Below are positions 34,547 to 43,594 of a stretch of 64,000 nt of DNA, piece by piece. The position numbers and the translations under genes were made by a program. Below the pieces are notes generated by a model that worked only from the letters and a program-made list of their open reading frames with translations, ran no database searches and was not told the DNA's origin. The stretch comes from Microbacterium sp. W4I20. Its GTDB lineage: Bacteria; Actinomycetota; Actinomycetes; Actinomycetales; Microbacteriaceae. Each line of letters begins with the position of its first letter. The stretch's first letter is position 1. The DNA is taken from the NCBI RefSeq assembly GCF_030816505.1, contig NZ_JAUSYB010000001.1, positions 2,976,001-3,040,000 of the forward strand, written 5' to 3'.

Positions 34547-36321
34547 CGCAGTCCTTCCCGGTACGCCGACCAGGTGCGCGCGATGTCGGCGAGGTGCTCG
34601 GGGCCGATCGGCTCATCCTCGCGCACGCGCTCCAGATAGTAGAGCGCGGGAACACCGTACTGCGGCTGCGCCTTCGCATAGTCGAGCCACTCGTCGCGGT
34701 TCGGCATGGGCCACTGGTCGGTGTCGACGGGGTGGTGCGGCAGCACGGCCGCCACGACCGCGTGCCGCGCCCTGAGCTGGTCGACCACGGCGACCGGGCG
34801 TCCTGCCGTGTCGCGCTCAAGGACGTCGTTCGTGCGGATCATGCCGGCGACGTCACCGAACGACGGATGCACGGCGTGCGCCACGACGAGCGCATCCTCC
34901 TTCGTCCGCGTCGCCGTGCGGTGGATCCGCTCGAGGAGCCGGTGCACCGCGGCGATGCCCCAGACGCCGTCGCTGTCCGGCGCCGAGCGCAGCATCCGTC
35001 CGCTCGGCGCGCGCTGGGTGAAGTCGACCTTGAAGCCGTCGGCATCCAGCCCGTCCGGGGAGAGCAGGTGCTCGACGATCGCCTCCAGCCGGGCGAGGTA
35101 GGCGGGGCTGCCGGGATCGGCGGCGATCGCGCGGCCCGCGGCATCCGTGACGCACTCCTCGACGGGGAGGCCGTGCGGGTCCCAGGCCTTCCACCACAGC
35201 AGTACCTTCCGGCCCGCCGCGTGCTGCCGTTCGATCCAGCCGCGCAGGTCGGGCCAGGCCTCGGTGTCGGGCTCGGCCGTGCCGTACTGCGCCTGCCACC
35301 GGTCGTCGATCACGATCGTGCCGGGGTCGAGGTCGGCGGCGTCGAGGGTCTGCAGGAACTCGTCGTAGATCTCCTGGCGGCAGAGGTCGGGCGCGGGGGC
35401 GCCGCCACGGGCGACCTGGGCGCCCCAGCCGCAGAACAGCGGTTCGAGCCACCAGCGGTGCACGTCGACCGGGGCCTCCGGCGCGCATCCGGTGCGGATC
35501 AGGTCGGCGCGGTAGGAGCGGAGCATCTCGTCGGGAGAGGCGGTGGCGCGCAGCACGACGGTGGGGGAGCGCCAGCGCCCGGACACCGCGGTGTGGCCCT
35601 CATAGGCGAGGCGAAGGAGGGCGCCGCCGTCGACCGGCTCGTAGCGCAGCGTGGTGAAACCGAGCTCGGTCACGGGTGCGCGCAGCCAGGTCGTCAGCCA
35701 CGGACCCTCGCCCGGCGTCACGGGCGACTCCGCCGCCGAGCGACCGAAGGCCAGCGCGAGCGGGGGCGGCGAGAAGATGCCGTTGAGGCGCCCGGGATCC
35801 GCGTCGCCGACGACACCGAGCGAGGCGGCCGCCCACGCCGGCCGCACGAACGCCACCGGCTCGGTCGGGGTGGGGACGGAGAGGGACTGTGCGTCGATGC
35901 CGGAGCGGAACGTGCCGCTCGCCCCGGTGGGCAGGATGCCGTCGCCGCCGAACAGCGTGACGTCGGTGATGTCGCCCTCGCCCTCGGCGTCGAGCGTGAT
36001 CTCGACGGTATCGGCGGTGCAGCGGATCTCGAGGAGGCGCTCGCGCCAGGCCGTCGACTCCGTGCGGATCGTGACGATCACGGCATCCGACTCCGTCCGC
36101 ACCGTCGGTTCGTCGATGCGCAGCGTCTCATCCTGAGCGGCCGTCGTATGGATGCTGGACAGGGCGCTCAGTCGCATCCACCGTCGCCCGTCCGCGTCGG
36201 CCAGTTCGAGATACGGCGAGCGGATCAGGCCGCCGGGACCGGTGCGCCAGGAGAGGGAGTAGTCGGTGCCGCGGATGGTGCTGCGGTCGTCGTCGCTCGT
36301 CATCGAGGGGGCGGAGATCAT
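34543..36321 (-). CDS. GH36/clan-D-like alpha-glycosidase
   Basis: A 592-residue protein with an N-terminal beta-supersandwich (~1-280) and a TIM barrel. The barrel has TIVIDDRWQAQYG, KVLLWWKAWDPHG, DGFKVDFTQ (nucleophile candidate Asp, about 433) and MIRTNDVL (acid/base candidate Asp, about 499), the order seen in GH36 alpha-galactosidases. No signal peptide is visible, so it acts on imported oligosaccharide. The ATG at 36321 is chosen; ATG 36303 is possible, and ATG 36351 lies inside operator C and is unlikely. No Shine-Dalgarno sequence is seen. It opens the operon with the MBL, LacI and APH genes. It may be an alpha-galactosidase or a new relative. Confidence 0.75.
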   Translation of the reverse strand: MISAPSMTSDDDRSTIRGTDYSLSWRTGPGGLIRSPYLELADADGRRWMRLSALSSIHTTAAQDETLRIDEPTVRTESDAVIVTIRTESTAWRERLLEIRCTADTVEITLDAEGEGDITDVTLFGGDGILPTGASGTFRSGIDAQSLSVPTPTEPVAFVRPAWAAASLGVVGDADPGRLNGIFSPPPLALAFGRSAAESPVTPGEGPWLTTWLRAPVTELGFTTLRYEPVDGGALLRLAYEGHTAVSGRWRSPTVVLRATASPDEMLRSYRADLIRTGCAPEAPVDVHRWWLEPLFCGWGAQVARGGAPAPDLCRQEIYDEFLQTLDAADLDPGTIVIDDRWQAQYGTAEPDTEAWPDLRGWIERQHAAGRKVLLWWKAWDPHGLPVEECVTDAAGRAIAADPGSPAYLARLEAIVEHLLSPDGLDADGFKVDFTQRAPSGRMLRSAPDSDGVWGIAAVHRLLERIHRTATRTKEDALVVAHAVHPSFGDVAGMIRTNDVLERDTAGRPVAVVDQLRARHAVVAAVLPHHPVDTDQWPMPNRDEWLDYAKAQPQYGVPALYYLERVREDEPIGPEHLADIARTWSAYREGLR

Positions 36322-36334
36322 GGCGAAGAGTCTA

Positions 36335-36352
36335 TGTGATAACGTTCCCATG
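36335..36352. promoter_or_regulatory. LacI-family operator C (GH36-MBL-LacI-APH operon)
   Basis: TGTGATAACGTTCCCATG lies 13 nt before the chosen glycosidase start and 3 nt after a minus-strand TTGACA (36361-36356), so it would occupy the promoter core. The -10 cannot be fixed with confidence. Confidence 0.7.
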
Positions 36353-36366
36353 TTGTGTCAAGCCGC

Positions 36367-37158
36367 TCAGTCCCTGGGCGTCGCGTCGTCGATCGTCCGC
36401 TGGGCGGCAGCTTCGATCCGCCCCTGAGGCGCAGCGGTGAAGGTCGCCCGGAAACGGTAGCGATCCGCACGCCACACACCGCGAGCGATCATGATCGGCC
36501 GACCGAAGGCGCCGAAGAGCACCTCGTTCTCGACGAGGACCGGGGCTCCCGCTTCGATCCCCAGCTGTTCGCCATCGTCGCCCGCCAGAGCAGCCTCGGC
36601 CGTGAGCGCGCTGCGCTCCGGTCGTGCGCCGTGAGTCTCGAGCAGCGCATACAGGGACGACTCCCTGTCGAAGTCGCGGTCGATCCCGGGTACCCGGTCG
36701 ACGGCGATCACGTTGTGCTCGACACAGACCGGGATGCCCTCCAGGATGCGTGTGCGGCTGATCGCGAAGACCCGGCTCTCCGGTCCGAGCTCGAGGATGA
36801 CGCTCTCCTGTTCCCTCGAGTCGCGTACGGCGGCTCGCAGGAGTCGGCTCTGCAGCCGTGCGCCCCGCATGGCGGCCACTTCGGTGAAGCTGAGGAGCGG
36901 TCCGTGAGGCGCAGGATACGTCGTCGGACTCGCGTACCAGCCCGATTGGGGGAGGTTGGTCACCTCACCGGTGTCGGCGAGATGCTGCAGCGCGAGCCGC
37001 AGGGTGCCTCTGCTCACACCCAGCCGGGCGGCCATCTCGCGCTCGGATGGCAGCTTCCCCTGCGCGGCCTTGGCGGCTTCGACGTAGACATCCGACAAGC
37101 GGTCCGCCACCGCCGCGACGAGGTCGCTCGCGGGGCGAGGAGCACGGGGCGTGACCAT
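36367..37158 (-). CDS. GntR-family regulator with UTRA domain (HutC type)
   Basis: A 263-residue regulator. The N-terminal winged helix (LPSEREMAARLGVSRGTLRLAL) lies at about residues 36-57. A UTRA effector domain fills the C-terminal ~160 residues, with AISRTRILEGIPVCVEHNVI and the late FGRPIMIARGVWRADRYRF. UTRA regulators usually sense phosphorylated sugars or amino sugars. It is divergent from the mannose-family PTS operon, which it most likely represses. I find no clear operator palindrome in the 118-bp gap. Confidence 0.88.
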   Translation of the reverse strand: MVTPRAPRPASDLVAAVADRLSDVYVEAAKAAQGKLPSEREMAARLGVSRGTLRLALQHLADTGEVTNLPQSGWYASPTTYPAPHGPLLSFTEVAAMRGARLQSRLLRAAVRDSREQESVILELGPESRVFAISRTRILEGIPVCVEHNVIAVDRVPGIDRDFDRESSLYALLETHGARPERSALTAEAALAGDDGEQLGIEAGAPVLVENEVLFGAFGRPIMIARGVWRADRYRFRATFTAAPQGRIEAAAQRTIDDATPRD

Positions 37159-37276
37159 GATCGCGGAATTGGTCCTTTCCCTGCCTCGAGCTGTTTCGGG
37201 GTGTCTAGCATCAGGCGAGATAGAGAGAGCAGGAGCGGCCGCGGACTTCCCGGCCGCCTCACGACAATGAGGTTAC

Positions 37277-37696
37277 ATGAGCAACCGATTGCTGCTGACC
37301 GGCCATGGCGCGCTGGCGCAGGGCATGCGCGATGCCGCGCTGCTGATCCTGGGAGAGCGCGACGACGTGCTGGCGACGGCGCCCTACACAGGCGACTTGG
37401 ACGCACTCACCGCCGAGGTGGACGAGGTGCGCCGCGCGGCGGATGACGGCACCGTGTTCATCGTCACGGACCTCGAGGGCGGTAGCCCCCACAACGCGGT
37501 GCTCGGGATCAGCCGCGACCCGCGGGTGCGGGTGCTGAGCGGGATGAACCTGCCGCTGGTCCTGGCGCTCGCCATGCAGCTGGAAGAGCTCGACGGCACG
37601 ACCGCGCTCGACGAGCTGCTCACCGAAGCCCGTGACGGAGTCGGCGAGCACCGTCTCGCAGCCGCCGAGACACCGACCGACGAGGAGGACTTCTGA
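37277..37696 (+). CDS. PTS IIA component, mannose family
   Basis: A 139-residue cytoplasmic phosphocarrier. LLLTGHGALAQGM near the N-terminus carries the phospho-accepting His at about residue 10, and IVTDLEGGSPHNAV fits the EIIA-Man fold. It receives phosphate from HPr and passes it to IIB. The Glu/Asp-rich tail resembles the hinge seen in fused IIAB proteins. GAGG precedes the ATG. It opens the six-gene PTS operon. Confidence 0.9.
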   Translation: MSNRLLLTGHGALAQGMRDAALLILGERDDVLATAPYTGDLDALTAEVDEVRRAADDGTVFIVTDLEGGSPHNAVLGISRDPRVRVLSGMNLPLVLALAMQLEELDGTTALDELLTEARDGVGEHRLAAAETPTDEEDF

Positions 37697-38166
37697 TGAT
37701 CACACTGCTGCGGGTCGATCACCGCCTGATCCACGGACAGGTGGTGCTGTCATGGCTGACTCAGTACGACAGCAACGCCATCCTGATCGCCAACGACGAT
37801 CTCCCGAGCGACGACCTCCGGAAGCAGACCCTGCGCCTCGCGAAACCCGCCGACGCGAAGCTGGTGATCAAGACCGTGGACGACGCCATCGCGGCGATCG
37901 CCGAGGGGCGGACGGACGCCTACCGGCTTTTCATCCTCACCGAGAACGTCGCGGATGCGTGCCGGATCGCCGAGGCCTGCGCCGACGTCGATCACATCAA
38001 CCTCGGTGGCACCCGCCCGTCCGCGGATGCCACCCGGGTGACGTCGACGGTCGCTCTGACCGCGGCGGATCGTGCTCGTCTCGAACTGATCGCCGCGCGC
38101 GGCGTGCACGTCGAAGCCCGAGCCGTCCCGTCCGATCGCGAGACTGTCATCGGAGCAACCCGATGA
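37696..38166 (+). CDS. PTS IIB component, mannose/sorbose family
   Basis: A 156-residue IIB protein. The phospho-accepting His is in LLRVDHRLIHGQVVLSW (about residue 14). VDHINLGGTRP is a conserved later segment. It transfers phosphate from IIA to the sugar as it enters through IIC/IID. Its start overlaps the IIA stop by one base. Confidence 0.9.
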   Translation: MITLLRVDHRLIHGQVVLSWLTQYDSNAILIANDDLPSDDLRKQTLRLAKPADAKLVIKTVDDAIAAIAEGRTDAYRLFILTENVADACRIAEACADVDHINLGGTRPSADATRVTSTVALTAADRARLELIAARGVHVEARAVPSDRETVIGATR

Positions 38167-38936
38167 TCGCCCTCGCGCTCGCGTTGATCACCTTCGTCGT
38201 CGAGCTCGGCAGCATCTTCGGTGGACGCAGCCTGTTGGAGCGCCCGATCGTGACCGGCACTCTCGTCGGCATCGTCATGGGCGACCCGATCAACGGAATG
38301 CTGATCGGCGCCACGCTCGAGCTCGCGTTCATCGGTCTGTTCTCGATCGGTGCGGCCATCCCTCCCAGTGTCCCGGTGGGCGGCGTCCTCGGCACGGCCT
38401 TGGCACTGGCGGCAGGTGCCGGTCCTGAGACGGCGCTGGTTCTCGCGTTCCCCGCAGCAGCCCTCGGTCTGCTCGTGGAGAACACCAGCTACGCGGTGAT
38501 CAACCCGACGCTGCTGCACCGCGCAGACGCCTACGCACGGCGGGGGAGCATCCGCGGCGTCGGCGCCATGCACATCTCGGCCGGTCTGATCGAGGCGACG
38601 CTCGTCTCCACCCTCGTGGGTGTGGCTTTCGCCCTGGGGTCCGGAACGGTCTCGGCCATCGTCGAGGTCATCCCCGCGCAGATCTCGATCGCTCTGCAGA
38701 TCGCCACCGGCATCCTTCCCGCGCTCGGATTCGCTCTGCTGGGACGGATGCTGATCAACAAGCGGGTCGTGCCGTTCCTGTTCATCGGCTTCCTCGTCGT
38801 GGCGTACCTCCAGTTGCCCATCGTCGGGGTCGCCGCATTCGGGGTCATGGCCGCATGGCTTCTCATCCTGCGCAGACGCGCACCGGAACCGGTCCCCGCA
38901 GGCGGACGTATCGAGGAGGACGAAGATGACTTCTGA
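38163..38936 (+). CDS. PTS IIC component, mannose family permease
   Basis: A 257-residue membrane protein with about seven hydrophobic segments. The IIC-Man features RPIVTGTLVGIVMGDPINGM and IGATLELAFIGLFSIGAAIP are clear. The ATG at 38163 overlaps the IIB stop by 4 bp. Its acidic tail EEDEDDF resembles the tail of the IIA protein. Confidence 0.9.
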   Translation: MIALALALITFVVELGSIFGGRSLLERPIVTGTLVGIVMGDPINGMLIGATLELAFIGLFSIGAAIPPSVPVGGVLGTALALAAGAGPETALVLAFPAAALGLLVENTSYAVINPTLLHRADAYARRGSIRGVGAMHISAGLIEATLVSTLVGVAFALGSGTVSAIVEVIPAQISIALQIATGILPALGFALLGRMLINKRVVPFLFIGFLVVAYLQLPIVGVAAFGVMAAWLLILRRRAPEPVPAGGRIEEDEDDF

Positions 38937-39783
38937 GCATCGGGAACAGCGACAGGAAGAGTCCGCTGCCGAGCACACGATCACCCGGTCGGTATTGAAC
39001 AGGATGTTCCTGCGATCGCTGACACTGGAGGCGTCGTTCAACTACGAGCGGCAGCAGGGTCTCGGCTTCGCGTTCATCATGGGCCCCGCCATCCGCCAGC
39101 TCTACCGTTCCCAGGAGGAGCGCGCCGCAGCCCTGCAGCGCCACCTGGCGTTCTTCAACATCACTCCATATGTCAACCAGGCAGTGGTGGGTGCGACGAC
39201 CGCAATGGAGAAGGAGCGGCGCAACAACCCGGCGATCACCGACACGTCGATCGAGAGCGTGAAGGTCGCGCTGATGGGGCCGCTCGCCGGAATCGGCGAT
39301 TCGCTCTACTGGGGCACTTTGCGTCTGATCGTGACCGGTATCGCCGTCTCGCTCGCTCTGGCCGGCAACTTCCTCGGGCCGATCATCTTCATCCTCGGGT
39401 ACAACATCCCCGTCCTCGGGCTCTCCTACTTCTACCTCCGCGGGAGCTTCTCGCTGGGGGCGAAGTTCCTGGGTTCCATCTCGGCTGACCTCATGGAACG
39501 GATCACCTCCGCCGCGACGATGGTCGGCCTGCTCGTGATCGGCGGGCTCACGGCCTCGTTGGTGAACGTGTACACGCCCCTCTCCTTCGCGGTCGGCGAA
39601 GGAGAGAGCAACCTCCAGACCGACGTCCTCGACGGCATCCTTCCCGGCATGCTGCCGCTCGCGACGTTCTGGCTCTACTACTGGCTGCTCGGGAAGAGGT
39701 GGAAGCCGTGGCACCTGCTGCTGCTCTCCCTCGCCCTCGGATTCATCGGCGCCTACACCGGCATCCTCGGTGTGAGCGAGTAA
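38926..39783 (+). CDS. PTS IID component, mannose family permease
   Basis: A 285-residue IID protein. The N-terminal amphipathic part has FLRSLTLEASFNYERQQGLG, followed by LMGPLAGIGDSLYWGTLR, a hallmark of IID-Man, and several C-terminal membrane segments. It overlaps IIC by 11 bp and completes the mannose-family system. This PTS family is much less common in actinobacteria than glucose- and fructose-type systems. Confidence 0.92.
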   Translation: MTSEHREQRQEESAAEHTITRSVLNRMFLRSLTLEASFNYERQQGLGFAFIMGPAIRQLYRSQEERAAALQRHLAFFNITPYVNQAVVGATTAMEKERRNNPAITDTSIESVKVALMGPLAGIGDSLYWGTLRLIVTGIAVSLALAGNFLGPIIFILGYNIPVLGLSYFYLRGSFSLGAKFLGSISADLMERITSAATMVGLLVIGGLTASLVNVYTPLSFAVGEGESNLQTDVLDGILPGMLPLATFWLYYWLLGKRWKPWHLLLLSLALGFIGAYTGILGVSE

Positions 39784-39795
39784 GGAGACACAGAC

Positions 39796-40863
39796 ATGAC
39801 AACCATGTGGGATTGCGTCCAGGACCAGCCGGCGCGAGTCGGTGCCTCTCTGGAGTTCGCGAGCGTCAGCGCCCGCCTCGCCCCGCTGCGGGAGCTGCTC
39901 GAACGGATCGATCGCCCGCAGCACGTGCTGGTCCTCGCGACCGGTTCATCCTCGAATGCGGTCTCGGCGATGAAGCTGCACGTCGAGCACGTGACGGGTC
40001 TCCCGGTCACGGTCGTCGAGCCCACGCTCTACGTCCAGTACGGCACGGTCCAGGACGACATCGGCCTGGTGATCGCCGTGTCGCAGCGCGGCACCAGCTC
40101 GTCGACGCTCGCCGGATCGCAGATCGCGAAGCAGAGCGGCCTGCCCCTCGTGGCCCTCACAGCGGTCGCGGACTCGCCTCTCGGTCGGCTTGCCGACGCG
40201 GTCGTCGATCTCGGGATCGGGGATGAAGCGGTCCTGTACTCCACGATCGGGGTGACCGCGACGATGGCCACCACGGCCCTGGTCGGCATCGAGATCGCCC
40301 GCTCCCTCGGTCGCGCGGTCGACCCGGGTCTCGACGCCGACGGCATCCGCCGTGTGGTCGCCCTCTATCCGCAGATCCTGGATCGCGCGCGAGAACTGGT
40401 AGATGACACCGTTCTCGTCGAGAGCGCCAGACGCGTCTCGGTCGTCGGCTCGGGCCCGAACGTCTGGACGGCTCTGGAAGCCGAGACGAAGATCGCCGAG
40501 ACCTGCCGGATTCCCGTGCAGGGGGCGGAACTCGAAGCGTTCATGCACGGGCCGATCTTCGAACTCCAGCGCGACCATACTGTGCTCCTGATCGACGCGG
40601 AGGGATCGCCGGCATCCGCACGCACCCGGCAGTTCGCCGAATTCGCAGCCCGCCACTGCGATCACGTCGTCACCGTGTCGACGGGTGCTTCCGGCCCGGC
40701 TGTCGTGGGCCTGGACGTCGAGGTGCCGGATCTGCTCTCGCCGCTCGCGCTGGTGCTCCCGTTCCAGATGTACTCTTGGCGGGTGTCGCAGCACCGGGGG
40801 ATCGACCTCACGGTGTCGGAGTTCGACGACTTCGACGATTTCATGCGCACGAAGGTGTCGTGA
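39796..40863 (+). CDS. Double-SIS aminosugar-phosphate or Amadori-phosphate deglycase/deaminase
   Basis: A 355-residue protein with two SIS domains in the layout of GlmS isomerase, AgaS and the FrlB/GfrE/GfrF deglycases. The first phosphate loop is VLATGSSSNAVSAMK (about residues 49-63), with SQRGTSSSTL at about 96. The second domain has VVGSGPNVWTALEAETKIAE and ELEAFMHGPIFELQRDH, typical of enzymes acting on N-substituted sugar phosphates. It follows the PTS genes closely, so its substrate is the phosphorylated PTS product. A fructoselysine- or glucoselysine-type compound, galactosamine or glucosaminate are the main options. Confidence 0.82.
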   Translation: MTTMWDCVQDQPARVGASLEFASVSARLAPLRELLERIDRPQHVLVLATGSSSNAVSAMKLHVEHVTGLPVTVVEPTLYVQYGTVQDDIGLVIAVSQRGTSSSTLAGSQIAKQSGLPLVALTAVADSPLGRLADAVVDLGIGDEAVLYSTIGVTATMATTALVGIEIARSLGRAVDPGLDADGIRRVVALYPQILDRARELVDDTVLVESARRVSVVGSGPNVWTALEAETKIAETCRIPVQGAELEAFMHGPIFELQRDHTVLLIDAEGSPASARTRQFAEFAARHCDHVVTVSTGASGPAVVGLDVEVPDLLSPLALVLPFQMYSWRVSQHRGIDLTVSEFDDFDDFMRTKVS

Positions 40864-40867
40864 ATCG

Positions 40868-41542
40868 ATGGTCATCGAAGCAGTGGTGTTCGATTTCGAC
40901 GGCGTGATCGTCGACAGTGAACCCATCGGCCTCGAACTCGATCGTCTCCTCCTGCAGCGGCACGGCATCTCGCTGACGCATCGGGAGGTCGCGGACCTGT
41001 TCCTCGGGCGCACCGAGCAGCACCGGCTCTCGGAGTTGACTCGTCTGCTGGGCGCGGCGCCCGAGCCGGAAGCGGATGCGGAGAGCGCAGGCCTCTACGA
41101 GCGGATGTTCGACGACGTGGAGACGATCGCAGGCGTGACGGCGGCGCTGGATGTGATCCCGCTCCGAAAGGCCATCGCGTCGAACAACGGGCGTCTCCGG
41201 ATCCAGCGGTCGCTTCGCCGGCTCGGACTGGGGCACCACTTCGACGATCGCATCGCCGTGCGCGCCGATGTCGCGCGCGGTAAGCCCGCGCCCGACGTGT
41301 ACCTGCGGGCGGCCGAGATCCTCGAGGTCGATCCGTCGCACTGCGTCGCCGTCGAGGATTCGCGACCGGGTATCGAGGCCGCGAGCGCCGCGGGGCTGCA
41401 CGTGTTCGGCCTCGCCAACGACTACACCTCGGCGGCCGACATCCGCGCCGACGGGGCCGTCGCCTTCGAGCGGATGTCGGACCTGCCCGGATTGATCCAG
41501 GGCCTCACCGCAGCAGATCCACCGCCACCCCATCGAGCGTGA
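40868..41542 (+). CDS. HAD-family phosphatase / beta-phosphoglucomutase-like
   Basis: A 224-residue HAD hydrolase with motif I VVFDFDGVIVDSEP at about residues 6-19, motif II ASNNG, motif III Lys in ARGKPAPDVYL and motif IV VEDSRPGIEAA. The cap domain is the small helical type of beta-phosphoglucomutase and sugar phosphatases. It starts 5 nt after the SIS stop and probably dephosphorylates or mutates a sugar phosphate of the PTS pathway. Its 3' end overlaps the convergent GH13 gene by 38 bp. Confidence 0.85.
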   Translation: MVIEAVVFDFDGVIVDSEPIGLELDRLLLQRHGISLTHREVADLFLGRTEQHRLSELTRLLGAAPEPEADAESAGLYERMFDDVETIAGVTAALDVIPLRKAIASNNGRLRIQRSLRRLGLGHHFDDRIAVRADVARGKPAPDVYLRAAEILEVDPSHCVAVEDSRPGIEAASAAGLHVFGLANDYTSAADIRADGAVAFERMSDLPGLIQGLTAADPPPPHRA

Positions 41543-42944
41543 TCGCGAAGCCGGGGTCGTCGAAGCGCGCTCGCAGCAATGCCTCGTGTTCGCCGGTCCG
41601 CCAGCGCAGCAGGAGCGCCGCGTCGCCCTCGGTCTCCGACGAGAACTCCCCGTCGAAGACCGGATGCTGCCGCAGCCGCGCGAGCGCGAGCTGGCCTCGT
41701 GCGGCATCCGACTCGAGTGCCGTGCGCAGCTCGTCCGCGGAGTAGCGATGGCGATTGACGTCGCGGCCCTGGCCGGTCTCGGCGAAGAGGGCGATGTCGT
41801 CCACACCGGCCAGCAGCCCGACGTAATAGAACTGCGGCTCACCGGGCAGGAAGATCTGCACGGCCCTGGCGAGCAGCATCCGCTCCGTACTCCGCCCCAG
41901 CACGCTGAAGAAGGTGGCGTTGATCTGATGCGGCAGCGTCATCCACGCCGGGATCACGGATGCCAGCGACGAGTGGCCGTCTGTCGCGTCGTGCGCGTGC
42001 CGGAAGATCTCGGCCATGTCGTCGTGCGACAGCAGACCGGGCAGGTCGCCCGACGGACCCGCGTCGATCACGCCGATGCCGTCATGGGTGTCGAGCACGG
42101 TGATGGCGTTCCGGGGACGGATCTCCAGCCACGACGCCAGCCGGTCGACCCGGCCGGTCGCGAACGCGTGCAGCAGCAGCGGTGAGAGCGCGAAGTCGTA
42201 CACGAGATCGACGAGCGGAGCGATGGCCAGCTGCTGCGAATAGTGGGCATGCACCTCGACCAGTACCCGCATCCCTCTCGAGCGGATGAGCTCGGCGGCC
42301 TGCGCGACAAACTCCAGCGTCTGCGGCGTCATGAACGAATCGGACCCCGGGGTCTTCACCGCATAGCCGACCGCGTCCAGCCGCACGGTCCGCACACCGC
42401 CGGCAGCGAGGGTGTCGGTCAGGCGCTCGAGGTAGCCGAGGCCGCGCGGATGGGTGATGTCGATGTCGACCTGCGAGGGCATGAACGTCGTCCAGACCAG
42501 GCGCCGCGTGCCGTCGGCCGCGCGGTAGGGCGTGAACGGCAGGCCGGGCCGCGGGCGGTAGAAGCGGGTGATGTCCGCCTCGGACGCACCCTGCGGGAAG
42601 ACGCGGTCGAAGGTGAGGAACATGCCGTCGTGCGCGGATGCCGAGCCGTGAGCGAGCCAGTCCCGGAACTCGGCGGATCCGCTCGATACGTGATTCACGA
42701 TCAGGTCGGCGGTCACCTCGCGTGCGGCGCCGAGGCGGGCGACGTCGCCCCAGGAGCCGAGGCGCGGGTCGACGGCGGTGTGATCGGTGGGGTCGAAGCC
42801 GGTGTCGTCACCGTCGAACGGCGTGTAGAAGGGGAGCACGTGCACGCCCGTGAACGCCGACAGCTCGTCGGCCAGCAGCACCTCGAGCCCCGGTAGGTCG
42901 CCGGCGAGGCGATCGGCGTAGGTCAGCAGCGAGACGCCGCTCAT
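41505..42944 (-). CDS. GH13 sucrose-phosphorylase-like glycoside phosphorylase
   Basis: A 479-residue GH13 enzyme close in length and motifs to sucrose phosphorylases (subfamily GH13_18). The nucleophile candidate is Asp189 in VRLDAVGYA, the acid/base Glu230 in VLVEVHAHY and the transition-state stabiliser Asp288 in LDTHDGIG. It converts an alpha-glucoside and phosphate into alpha-glucose 1-phosphate and the aglycone. Sucrose, sucrose 6'-phosphate, glucosylglycerol and glucosylglycerate phosphorylases share these motifs. It ends an operon with a kinase, class I aldolase and racemase-like protein, so the aglycone may be a small polyol, acid or ketose. Confidence 0.85.
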   Translation of the reverse strand: MSGVSLLTYADRLAGDLPGLEVLLADELSAFTGVHVLPFYTPFDGDDTGFDPTDHTAVDPRLGSWGDVARLGAAREVTADLIVNHVSSGSAEFRDWLAHGSASAHDGMFLTFDRVFPQGASEADITRFYRPRPGLPFTPYRAADGTRRLVWTTFMPSQVDIDITHPRGLGYLERLTDTLAAGGVRTVRLDAVGYAVKTPGSDSFMTPQTLEFVAQAAELIRSRGMRVLVEVHAHYSQQLAIAPLVDLVYDFALSPLLLHAFATGRVDRLASWLEIRPRNAITVLDTHDGIGVIDAGPSGDLPGLLSHDDMAEIFRHAHDATDGHSSLASVIPAWMTLPHQINATFFSVLGRSTERMLLARAVQIFLPGEPQFYYVGLLAGVDDIALFAETGQGRDVNRHRYSADELRTALESDAARGQLALARLRQHPVFDGEFSSETEGDAALLLRWRTGEHEALLRARFDDPGFAITLDGVAVDLLR

Positions 42945-43594
42945 CGGTCGTCGTCCAGCGTCGCGAGGAACGCGGCCGACCCCGACTCCGGCGAGGTCAG
43001 GACCCGCGGATCGTCGCCGGCACCTGTCGCCATCGAGGCCTGGGCGAGCACGATCACGTCGACGTCGCCGGCCCGACGGATGGCATCGGCGATCAGTTCG
43101 TCATGGCGCGCCTGGTCTCCGGCGGCGCGAGCCGCCGCGGCATCCGCCACCACCTCGGCCGTCACGTCGATCCCGCCGTGCGCCGCGGCCTCAGCCTCGA
43201 CCAGGCGGCCGGTCGGACCGAGGGTCGCCGCGAGGGTGGCGAGCACCAGGATGCGGCCGGAACCCGACGATGCCCGCTCGACCGCGGCCTTCGCCATCGC
43301 GGCGTCGACGCGGACCAGCCGCACGCCCACCGCTCCGGCCGCCTCGACCGTCGCCTCCCCGATCGACGAGCAGGTCACGAGCACCGCCTCGGCGCCGGCG
43401 TCCCGCAGAGCAGCGAGGTGCACCCGCAGGTCGGCGTCGACGTCGGCGGTGATCCCCGTCTCGATGGCGCGGGACAGCAGCGTCGGATCGGCGGTGTGCA
43501 CGATCTCGAGGCCGTCGCGCCGCGAGGTCAGCAGATCCTGGAAGACCGGCACGAGCGCCGGAACCGTGTGCAGGACGCCGATGCGCGCGCTCAT
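42941..43594 (-). CDS. Aspartate/glutamate racemase-superfamily protein
   Basis: A 217-residue protein with the Asp/Glu racemase-hydantoinase fold. It starts RIGVLHTVPAL, has the first catalytic-Cys region VLVTCSSIGEATVEAA, and ends with VIVLAQASMATGAGDD, where the second catalytic Cys is replaced (Ala/Ser). It is therefore probably not a true amino acid racemase. It overlaps the aldolase and the GH13 genes by 4 bp each. In this sugar operon it may act as an epimerase or isomerase on a small sugar acid or ketose, but I cannot say which. Confidence 0.65.
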   Translation of the reverse strand: MSARIGVLHTVPALVPVFQDLLTSRRDGLEIVHTADPTLLSRAIETGITADVDADLRVHLAALRDAGAEAVLVTCSSIGEATVEAAGAVGVRLVRVDAAMAKAAVERASSGSGRILVLATLAATLGPTGRLVEAEAAAHGGIDVTAEVVADAAAARAAGDQARHDELIADAIRRAGDVDVIVLAQASMATGAGDDPRVLTSPESGSAAFLATLDDDR

